Shown piece after piece: positions 25,882 through 32,517 of a DNA stretch of 43,571 nt. A program made the position numbers and the translations under genes. Each line of letters begins with the position of its first letter. Positions within the stretch are counted from its first letter, which is position 1. The notes beneath the pieces are model-generated. The model saw only the letters and a program-made list of their open reading frames with translations. It was not told the DNA's origin and did no database searches. Origin of the DNA: Flavobacteriales bacterium (GTDB lineage: Bacteria; Bacteroidota; Bacteroidia; Flavobacteriales_D; Sanyastnellaceae). The stretch lies in the NCBI GenBank assembly GCA_016777435.1, contig JADHRK010000002.1:1-43571 (forward strand), in the 5' to 3' direction.

Positions 25882-26591
25882 TTTACAGCCCAAGACAAAA
25901 TTCGATTTCCAATGAGAAGGTCGCGTTTCGCAGCTTCCTCAGAATTGATTTCATAGCGAATGCGGTTGTTGACCGAAACAAAGTTGATGAGCGCTCCATT
26001 TTGCAATCCGTCCGAAGCATCTGAAATTAAGAGCACCGGGGCATTCGAAATAGCATCGGCAATTCGCTGCAATTTGGCTCCCGATTCTTCGCAATAAATT
26101 AAATGTACGAAAGGAGCGGATTCCAACGATGCCACATCTTCAAAGCCCAATATTTCCAACGACTGGAGACCTATGGATTTCATCGCATACTTGTCGGAAA
26201 GAATAGCGTGCAGCGAAGGGTTTCCAATGATTGCCAGCCGAAAAGGGCCTTCCATGAATTCCGAAGGCCACTCATTGGATGCGGCAAAGTGAAAGAGAAA
26301 ATTGGCCTTGGTGATGGAACGAGTGTCCGACTCATCGAGCGTGCTTGTCTGCGTAAACTGACTTTGCGCTTCAAGAGTGGGCACATCAATCCCGCAGATG
26401 CAGCAGATCAATGCGGCGATGAAACCCCGAGCCACCCGGCTCGACTTCCAAGTCGATGAGCCGAAACGTTCCTTCCCACGCACCATAACCTTGCGCTCCC
26501 GCGTCGAAAAAGACGGGGATGCTTGGCGGGCGGAAAGCTCATCGGACACAGCGTGCATGGATTGAATTTGTTTCGAAGTTAAGCGATTCAT
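25878..26591 (-). CDS. YfiR/DUF4154-family periplasmic protein
   Basis: The C-terminal 145 residues fit the YfiR (DUF4154) family: KANFLFHFAASNEWP near residue 94, FRLAIIGNPSLHAIL, VHLIYCEES, NAPVLLISDASDG, GALINFVSVNNRIRYEIN, and the closing LLIGNRILSWA. In Pseudomonas, YfiR is a periplasmic repressor of the HAMP-GGDEF protein YfiN. The signal segment (about 54-75, FIAALICCICGI) is preceded by an unusually long 52-residue leader if ATG 26591 is used; that start overlaps the short frame before it as ATGA. An internal ATG at 26486 would give an ordinary signal peptide and may be the real start. Downstream are the TPR-like and phosphatase genes. Confidence 0.85.
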   Translation of the reverse strand: MNRLTSKQIQSMHAVSDELSARQASPSFSTRERKVMVRGKERFGSSTWKSSRVARGFIAALICCICGIDVPTLEAQSQFTQTSTLDESDTRSITKANFLFHFAASNEWPSEFMEGPFRLAIIGNPSLHAILSDKYAMKSIGLQSLEILGFEDVASLESAPFVHLIYCEESGAKLQRIADAISNAPVLLISDASDGLQNGALINFVSVNNRIRYEINSEEAAKRDLLIGNRILSWAVK

Positions 26592-26614
26592 TCGGCCTTC
26601 CCATGGATTTTCAT
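26588..26614 (-). CDS. Possible 8-codon coupling frame between regulator and YfiR-like gene
   Basis: After the GbsR-type gene stop, ATGA at 26611-26614 opens a frame of eight sense codons (MKIHGKAE) that stops in an ATGA shared with the YfiR-like start (26588-26591). It could pass ribosomes from one gene to the next; it may also be chance. Confidence 0.25.
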   Translation of the reverse strand: MKIHGKAE

Positions 26615-27132
26615 TTTGTTCGCAGTGCCGAAAACATCCACCTCTGCCACCACGATTCGTCCTCCCGGGACGCCAAATGAGCCAGTCGATCCAGTTTCTG
26701 CGCCGTTACCATCCAACTCTTCAGCCGTGCATCCAAGCCATCGTGTGCTCCCGACGATAACTCGTCCGAATGGACCTGCCGCCAATCGTCCAACGTCAAA
26801 AAAGGATCCAATTCACGCTTCTTTTTTACCCGAAGTATCGCCGTCATCATGGCCCAATCTTCTTTCTCAGCAACGAAAAGCACCTGGCGTTTTCCGAGCG
26901 TTTTGAGGGGATGAACCAACTCCCATTCCACAAGATCCATCAACATGTTATGCGCATTGCCTCGGCTTATGTTCAGGTGGTACATCACATCATCCGTCGA
27001 CTGCGGCTGAGGCTTTAATAGCAACCAGGCATGCACGGCCAACATAGCTTTGGGGACGCCCCAATGCTTGCCGATTTCTTGCCAATGTTCCATGAAGGAT
27101 TGCTCAGCGATGGTTACCTCTTGAAAAATCAC
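26611..27132 (-). CDS. GbsR/MarR-type winged-helix transcriptional regulator
   Basis: The 173-residue protein has the Bacteroidota GbsR-like pattern: FMEHWQEIGKHWGVPKAMLA then HAWLLLKPQPQSTDDVMYHLNISRGNAHNML (winged helix; recognition helix around ISRGNAHNMLMDLVEW), VHPLKTLGKRQVLFVAEKE and the KKKRELDPFL linker, then a C-terminal helical dimerisation part. The start appears to be GTG 27132; ATG 27093 is the next in frame but would cut the first helix. An inverted repeat at 27144-27165 just ahead of the start is a candidate autoregulatory operator. Cognate ligand is unknown. Confidence 0.88.
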   Translation of the reverse strand: MIFQEVTIAEQSFMEHWQEIGKHWGVPKAMLAVHAWLLLKPQPQSTDDVMYHLNISRGNAHNMLMDLVEWELVHPLKTLGKRQVLFVAEKEDWAMMTAILRVKKKRELDPFLTLDDWRQVHSDELSSGAHDGLDARLKSWMVTAQKLDRLAHLASREDESWWQRWMFSALRTK

Positions 27133-27135
27133 GCG

Positions 27136-27143
27136 TAAAATTA
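27136..27143 (-). promoter_or_regulatory. Possible -7 element (TAATTTTA) for the regulator gene
   Basis: Read on the minus strand, TAATTTTA matches TAnnTTTG except the last base and abuts the inverted repeat at 27144-27165. A TTTC (27160-27163) 16 bases upstream could serve as -33. Confidence 0.25.
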
Positions 27144-27165
27144 ACTTTCAATTTTTTGTGAAAGT
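27144..27165. promoter_or_regulatory. Candidate operator palindrome ahead of GbsR-type gene
   Basis: ACTTTCA (27144-27150) and TGAAAGT (27159-27165) are perfect 7-base inverted arms around an 8-base A/T-rich centre. The repeat spans the stop codon of the FAD oxidoreductase gene and ends 12 bases before the GTG start of the regulator, as expected for a dimeric winged-helix protein controlling its own operon. A short stem-loop at the 3' end of the oxidoreductase mRNA is the alternative. Confidence 0.45.
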
Positions 27166-28209
27166 ACTAAATCTTTTGGGATGAACCTCATCGGGGACGT
27201 CAGTGATGAGGCCGAGCACAGCATCCAACGTCCAATCCACCATGGTTGGGCCGATGGTGACTCCACGGGTGCCCCAGCCTGTGCACGCGAAATACCATGG
27301 CGATTGGACGGAGACTTGACCCAAAATGGGTCGACGATCAAAACATGATGGCCGAAGGCCCGCACGATGGCTTGTGGCTTCAGTCGCAACCAAAGCAGGA
27401 CCCGTTCGAGCCAAATTCGCCTGATCAATCAGGTGGTCCAACGATGCAGCAAGGACCGTTGGCTCGTCCATGTCCCAGCGATATGTTGAACCGATGCGGT
27501 AAGTCCCCGAACCGAGCGGCAAAGCCCAAGTCACATTGTTCACTGTCTGTTGCCCCCATTCCAACTCGGTTTGAACCGTGATTACCTCTCCGTGGTTTGG
27601 CCGCAATTCCAGACCGAATTTGGCCAAATCGTCCACAGCACCGACACCCCGGCAATCCATGACAGCATCAAATTCAGACGGACAGCCGTCCTCCATGCAC
27701 CACGCTTCTGCTTTCCATTGCCCTTGCCGCTGCCAATGCTTCCGGCTTTTTTCGGTCAACAATTGCACATCAACCCAGCCCGATTCTCGGACCAAACCGG
27801 CCCCATGCGGCGCGTGGATGGAGGGGTGCAAATCACCACGGCTGAGCGTTTCAATGAACGGTGACACTTCGTGGGTACCCGATGCTCTTTCTGCCCAGAG
27901 ACTTGCATATTGAGCATCTGGGAAAACACGAATAATTGGCACCTCATGCCACAACGCGATTCCCAGTGACTTTTCAATGCCTTGGAAAGCAATTCGCGCA
28001 CGCGCCGCATGATTGGCAGCATCCCACTGCGGTAAAATCCTTCGGAAGGAAACGGGGTTGAACATACCCGCCGCAACGTCCGAAGCCGCTGGAGAACCAT
28101 TGGACCATTGCTCAAAAATCAGCCCTCTTTTCACGCACTCCCAAGCCATCAAGGTGCCGGCCAAACCGTCACCAACAATCAAGACCTTTTTAGGAAGACG
28201 TTGCGCCAT
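27148..28209 (-). CDS. FAD-dependent oxidoreductase (DAO family)
   Basis: The 353-residue protein belongs to the glycine/D-amino-acid oxidase fold. It shows the N-terminal FAD dinucleotide motif in VLIVGDGLAGTLMAWE (GxGxxG with D for the first x), an AAGMFNP block, the central substrate domain, GSGTYRIGSTYRWD, RAGLRPSCFDRRPILG and the C-terminal GWGTRGVTIGP FAD contact. The substrate is not predictable; the family includes sarcosine and D-amino-acid oxidases and tRNA-modifying MnmC-like domains. Its ATG overlaps the kbl stop by one base (TGATG), so both are translated together. Confidence 0.87.
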   Translation of the reverse strand: MAQRLPKKVLIVGDGLAGTLMAWECVKRGLIFEQWSNGSPAASDVAAGMFNPVSFRRILPQWDAANHAARARIAFQGIEKSLGIALWHEVPIIRVFPDAQYASLWAERASGTHEVSPFIETLSRGDLHPSIHAPHGAGLVRESGWVDVQLLTEKSRKHWQRQGQWKAEAWCMEDGCPSEFDAVMDCRGVGAVDDLAKFGLELRPNHGEVITVQTELEWGQQTVNNVTWALPLGSGTYRIGSTYRWDMDEPTVLAASLDHLIDQANLARTGPALVATEATSHRAGLRPSCFDRRPILGQVSVQSPWYFACTGWGTRGVTIGPTMVDWTLDAVLGLITDVPDEVHPKRFSTFTKN

Positions 28210-29414
28210 CAAACCGCCGCCTCGAGAACACCTAAGTCACGGCCCACTTTCTCAAACGAAGCAATGGCGTGATCCAGTTGGTCTCGGGTATGCGCCGCAG
28301 ATAACTGAACGCGGATGCGCGCTTGTTCCTTTGGTACAACAGGGTAGAAAAATCCGATGACATAAATTCCTTCCGCCAAAAGACGATTCGCCATTTCTTG
28401 TGAGAGCTTCGCGTCACCCAACATCACGGGAACAATGGCCGATTCCCCATCCTTGATCGGCAGACCAACGCGGCGCATCCCAGCTTTGAAATAGCGGGTG
28501 TTTTCTTCCAAGCGATCCCGCAATTCAGTGGATTCACTCAGCATATTGAACACCTCCAAGGAAGCACCCACGATGCTCGGTGCTAGGCTGTTGCTAAAAA
28601 GGTATGGACGCGACTTCTGGCGCAGCATTTCAATGATTTCCTTCCGGCCCGTTGTGAAGCCGCCCATCGCTCCACCCATGGCCTTGCCGAGTGTTCCCGT
28701 GATGATGTCCACTCGGCCCAGCGCATTCCCCAATTCGACACTACCTCTTCCTGTCTTCCCAATGAATCCTGTGGCGTGGCATTCATCCACCATCACCAAG
28801 GCATCATAGCGCTCAGCGAGATCGCAAATTTTGCCAATCTGAGCCACATAGCCGTCCATCGAAAAGACGCCATCCGTCACTATGATTTTGAAGCGGTGCT
28901 TGGCCTCAACAGCCTTCTTCAATTGCGCCTCCAAATCTTCCATATCATTGTTGGCATACCGATAACGCGCTGCTTTGCAAAGGCGCACGCCATCGATGAT
29001 GGAGGCATGATTCAATGCGTCGGAAATGATCGCATCTTCAGGGCCCAACAACGGCTCAAAAACACCCCCGTTGGCGTCAAATGCTGCCGCATAAAGGATG
29101 GTGTCTTCGGTCTCGTGAAATTCAGCGATGCATTGTTCTAGCTGCTTGTGAATGTCCTGTGTCCCGCAAATGAATCGAACGCTTGACATCCCAAATCCAT
29201 GGCTATCAATGGCGCTTTTCGCTGCTTCGTTCACCTGTGGGTGGTTGCTCAAGCCCAGGTAATTGTTCGCGCAGAAATTCAGGACCTTGGAACCGTCATC
29301 CAAGGTGATTTCCATGTCTTGCGCTCCGGCAATGACCCGCTCTTTCTTGAACAAACCGGCCGCTTCAATCTGCGACAATTCGTCGCGAAGGTGCTGTTTC
29401 ATAGATCCGTACAT
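28209..29414 (-). CDS. kbl: Glycine C-acetyltransferase (2-amino-3-ketobutyrate CoA ligase)
   Basis: The 401-residue PLP enzyme splits 2-amino-3-ketobutyrate with CoA to glycine and acetyl-CoA, the second step of threonine catabolism. It shows [14 protein letters not shown] (46-59), [29 protein letters not shown] (210-217) and the PLP lysine K244 in [10 protein letters not shown], the same number as in E. coli Kbl (398 residues). The frame is open upstream to 29489, but ATG 29414 aligns with the family N-terminus ([13 protein letters not shown]). The partner threonine dehydrogenase (tdh) is not adjacent. Related 8-amino-7-oxononanoate synthase (BioF) is less likely given the kbl-specific N-terminus. 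A TAATTTCG box (29442-29449, minus strand) lies 27 bases before the start. Confidence 0.94.
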   Translation of the reverse strand: MYGSMKQHLRDELSQIEAAGLFKKERVIAGAQDMEITLDDGSKVLNFCANNYLGLSNHPQVNEAAKSAIDSHGFGMSSVRFICGTQDIHKQLEQCIAEFHETEDTILYAAAFDANGGVFEPLLGPEDAIISDALNHASIIDGVRLCKAARYRYANNDMEDLEAQLKKAVEAKHRFKIIVTDGVFSMDGYVAQIGKICDLAERYDALVMVDECHATGFIGKTGRGSVELGNALGRVDIITGTLGKAMGGAMGGFTTGRKEIIEMLRQKSRPYLFSNSLAPSIVGASLEVFNMLSESTELRDRLEENTRYFKAGMRRVGLPIKDGESAIVPVMLGDAKLSQEMANRLLAEGIYVIGFFYPVVPKEQARIRVQLSAAHTRDQLDHAIASFEKVGRDLGVLEAAV

Positions 29415-29441
29415 CGAGGCAAGAGTTTTGGTTTTATGTCG

Positions 29442-29449
29442 CGAAATTA
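29442..29449 (-). promoter_or_regulatory. Possible -7 box (TAATTTCG) before kbl
   Basis: The box differs by one base from TAnnTTTG and stands 27 bases before the kbl ATG, the same distance as the box ahead of the DUF6089 gene. It overlaps the 3' end of the LD-carboxypeptidase gene. No clear -33 partner is visible. Confidence 0.25.
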
Positions 29450-30343
29450 GGGGATTTCCAGAGCGAAGTGGTGCATTTGGCTTTCCCAACTTTCACCCAA
29501 CACGACAGGAACGTTTTTTGTTCCGTGGCCAATGGGCAAATCCCAGTGAATGGGTTTGTTCGAAGGGACGTGTGAAACGATGATTTCTTCCATCGTTTGA
29601 CCAAAGGGATTATTGATGGATTGACCGGATGCGATGGTGTTGTCATGAAGCTGCGTGAAAGATCCCACCAAAACCCCTTTGACCTCATCCAAAATGCCCG
29701 CCAAGCGAAAGGCGAGCATCATGCGATCCATGTGATAGAGGTATTCATCCAAGTCTTCAATCAACAGCCAATTTCCTTTCAAATTGGGGAAATAAGGCGT
29801 GCCCATTAAGCTATACAAGACGCTCAAATTACCTCCAACAACCAATGACCCTTTCCCCCCTGCATGGGAAGCTGTCAAACTTCTCCAAAACGCTTGCTTC
29901 TCCCTATCGGAGCATGACGAAAATGTATTGGCAACTGGCGCATGGAGCGTCATCACACCGAGGCGATTTGCCCACGCATGCAGGGCAGTTGCATCACTGA
30001 ACCCGACCATCCAAGTAGGCGCGTCCGAAAATGCCTGCTGGTTCAAAAGTGGCAAAATCCGCGCACATCCGTAGCCCCCGCGCATCACCCATATCGCTTT
30101 GATTTTTAGCGACTCAAATCCTTGATTCATCACCCTCGCGCGGTGTGCATCGGATCCTCCAAACTGCCCCTGTTGAGCGAGCAACCCCTCAGGCGTCACG
30201 GCAGTGAATCCCGCCGCTTCGATGGCCTGGGTTGCCGCGTCCACTTGTGCCTCGGTCACATGGCGCGCAGGAGCGGCAAGCATCACATGATCTCCGGGCT
30301 GCAGAGGCTCAGGCATTTTCGTCAAAAAATCAGGTGTGTTCAT
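29447..30343 (-). CDS. LD-carboxypeptidase (peptidase S66)
   Basis: The 298-residue protein is a serine peptidase of the LdcA family, which removes the terminal D-Ala from peptidoglycan tetrapeptides during recycling. It shows the N-terminal LAAPARHVT strand, [14 protein letters not shown] (87-100), nucleophile S116 in [10 protein letters not shown], and the downstream [16 protein letters not shown] (Glu) and [15 protein letters not shown] (His) that complete the Ser-Glu-His triad. It lacks a signal peptide, consistent with the cytosolic recycling enzyme. The frame is open upstream to 30529, over the start of metG, but ATG 30343 fits the family start. Confidence 0.93.
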   Translation of the reverse strand: MNTPDFLTKMPEPLQPGDHVMLAAPARHVTEAQVDAATQAIEAAGFTAVTPEGLLAQQGQFGGSDAHRARVMNQGFESLKIKAIWVMRGGYGCARILPLLNQQAFSDAPTWMVGFSDATALHAWANRLGVMTLHAPVANTFSSCSDREKQAFWRSLTASHAGGKGSLVVGGNLSVLYSLMGTPYFPNLKGNWLLIEDLDEYLYHMDRMMLAFRLAGILDEVKGVLVGSFTQLHDNTIASGQSINNPFGQTMEEIIVSHVPSNKPIHWDLPIGHGTKNVPVVLGESWESQMHHFALEIP

Positions 30344-30423
30344 GTCTTCCGAGCAATGGGATGCGGCAAGATGGCAATGGATAGCGAAAAAGCCCGAAAT
30401 TCGCACTTCTTTTCGCCCCTTTG

Positions 30424-32517
30424 ATGACTCCAACGCCTCGCCCATTTCGCCACCCCCGCCGATTGATGATGACATCGGCCTTGCCATACGCCAATGGCCC
30501 CATCCACATTGGACACATTGCCGGCGCATACCTGCCCGGTGACATTCGAGCGCGCTTCGAACGCATGGCGGGTTCTGAAGTTTTGTGGGTCTGCGGAAGC
30601 GATGAGCATGGGGCCGCCATCACCCTGCGGGCCAAGAAGGACGGTGTCACGCCCCGCGAAATTGTCGACCGGTACCACACCGAAATGCAAGAAGCATTTG
30701 CAGGCATCGGCATGGCTTTCGACCATTATTCACGCACTTCGAGCGAAAAACACCATCAAGTTGCTCAGGATTTTTTCTTGAAATTACTGGAATCCGGAAG
30801 CTTTGAAGTAAAAACTGACGCACAGTTTTTCGACCCCGAAGCATCGCAATTTTTGGCCGATCGCTACATCACAGGCACGTGCCCCAAATGCGAATCGCCC
30901 GGTGCCTATGGCGATCAGTGCGAAAAATGCGGTTCCGCCTTATCGCCAGCGGACTTGATCGAGCCCACCTCAACTTTAAGCGGCGCAACACCGATTTTGA
31001 AGGATACCACCCTTTGGTACTTGCCCATGGGACGGCACGAAGATTGGCTCCGAGATTACATCGACAACGGAAAATTCAATGGTGCAGCGCACCACGATGC
31101 GCGCAGCTGGAAATCACACGTCACTGGCCAATGCCGGAGCTGGATCGATGGAGGACTGCAGAGCAGAGCCATGACCCGTGACCTGGACTGGGGCGTACCC
31201 GTGCCCGTCGAAGGTGCCGATGGAAAAGTGCTTTACGTTTGGCTTGATGCCCCAATAGGATACATCACTTCCACGATGGAGTGGGCGGCCAATACGGGAC
31301 AAAATTGGCAAGATTGGTGGCAGTCTGACGATGCCGAATTGATTCACTTCATCGGAAAGGACAACATCGTTTTTCACTGTTTGATCTTCCCCATTCTATT
31401 GAAAGAACACGGGGCATTCAACCTTCCGACCAATGTGCCGGCCAATGCATTCATGAATTTGGAAGGGGATAAAATTTCAACATCCCGCAATTGGGCGGTT
31501 TGGGTGAAAGATTACCTCGAAGAATTTCCTGGCAAAAGCGACGAATTGCGGTATGTTCTTGCGAGCATCATGCCCGAGCAGAAGGACAGCGAATTCACGT
31601 GGTCCGATTACCGCGAGCGGGTGAACAATGAGCTAGCCGATGTACTCGGAAACTTCATCAATCGCGTCATCGTGTTGACCCGGAAGTATTACGATTCTGC
31701 AGTGCCTGAACTAGACCGCACGAAATGGACTACCGACGAGGACGCTATCGTTCAAGCGTTGGAATCCGCTCCGGGCGAAGTCGCTGAATTGATTCGACGC
31801 AACCGTTTCCGCGATGCCTTGCAAGCCGCCATGGGTGTAGCACGTTTGGGCAATAAATACATGACAGAGCAAGAGCCGTGGAAGATCAAGAAAACAGACG
31901 AGGCACGCACGGCAGTCATCCTCAATACCTGCATCCAAGTTGCGGCAAATTGCTCGGTATTGTTGGAGCCCTTCATTCCACAAAGCGCGCAAAAAATGCA
32001 AGCTGCATTTGGGATTTCGAACGCCCAATGGGAGCAAGCCAGCGGCACCATGATGCAGCCGGGTGAGCGATTGGGTGATTTGCCCATCCTGTTCGAAAAA
32101 GTGGAACAACCCACCGTGGACGCTCAAGTTGAAAAATTAAAATCTGCTCAAGCAAGCGCAGCACCTGCTTCGACTTGCGAACCCCTCAAGCCCATGATGA
32201 CTTTTGATGATTTCCAAAAAATGGACCTCCGGGTCGGCGAAGTAATTGCATGCGAGCGGGTCCCGAAAGCCGACAAATTGCTGCAATTGACCATCCGCAC
32301 TGGATTGGATGAGCGAACGGTATTGAGCGGAATCGCAGAGCATTTCGAGCCAGAGGATGTCGTCGGTCGCCGGGTCACGTTATTGGCCAACCTGGCACCG
32401 CGCAAAATCCGTGGCGTAGAAAGCCAAGGAATGGTGTTAATGGCGGAATCAGCCGATGGTTCATTGCGCTTCGTGACCCCTGAGGAGGGCACCGCTGCAG
32501 GTGACACCATCCGGTGA
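30424..32517 (+). CDS. metG: Methionyl-tRNA synthetase with C-terminal tRNA-binding domain
   Basis: The 697-residue class I synthetase charges tRNA-Met. It has HIGH at 28-31 (PIHIGH), a zinc knuckle CPKCESPGAYGDQCEKC (CxxC-x9-CxxC), KISTS for KMSKS (DKISTSRNWAVW), an anticodon-binding helical domain, and a C-terminal EMAP/Trbp111-like tRNA-binding domain (about 585-697: MDLRVGEV, ADKLLQL, NLAPRKIRGVESQGM). A TTG directly before ATG 30424 is not needed. The gene is divergent from the LD-carboxypeptidase gene (80-base gap) and its stop abuts that of the TonB-dependent receptor with no base between them. Confidence 0.98.
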   Translation: MTPTPRPFRHPRRLMMTSALPYANGPIHIGHIAGAYLPGDIRARFERMAGSEVLWVCGSDEHGAAITLRAKKDGVTPREIVDRYHTEMQEAFAGIGMAFDHYSRTSSEKHHQVAQDFFLKLLESGSFEVKTDAQFFDPEASQFLADRYITGTCPKCESPGAYGDQCEKCGSALSPADLIEPTSTLSGATPILKDTTLWYLPMGRHEDWLRDYIDNGKFNGAAHHDARSWKSHVTGQCRSWIDGGLQSRAMTRDLDWGVPVPVEGADGKVLYVWLDAPIGYITSTMEWAANTGQNWQDWWQSDDAELIHFIGKDNIVFHCLIFPILLKEHGAFNLPTNVPANAFMNLEGDKISTSRNWAVWVKDYLEEFPGKSDELRYVLASIMPEQKDSEFTWSDYRERVNNELADVLGNFINRVIVLTRKYYDSAVPELDRTKWTTDEDAIVQALESAPGEVAELIRRNRFRDALQAAMGVARLGNKYMTEQEPWKIKKTDEARTAVILNTCIQVAANCSVLLEPFIPQSAQKMQAAFGISNAQWEQASGTMMQPGERLGDLPILFEKVEQPTVDAQVEKLKSAQASAAPASTCEPLKPMMTFDDFQKMDLRVGEVIACERVPKADKLLQLTIRTGLDERTVLSGIAEHFEPEDVVGRRVTLLANLAPRKIRGVESQGMVLMAESADGSLRFVTPEEGTAAGDTIR

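Noticed and set aside
30344..30529. Upstream extension of the LD-carboxypeptidase frame
   Set aside because: It overlaps the metG start antisense and adds unstructured sequence; ATG 30343 matches the family start.
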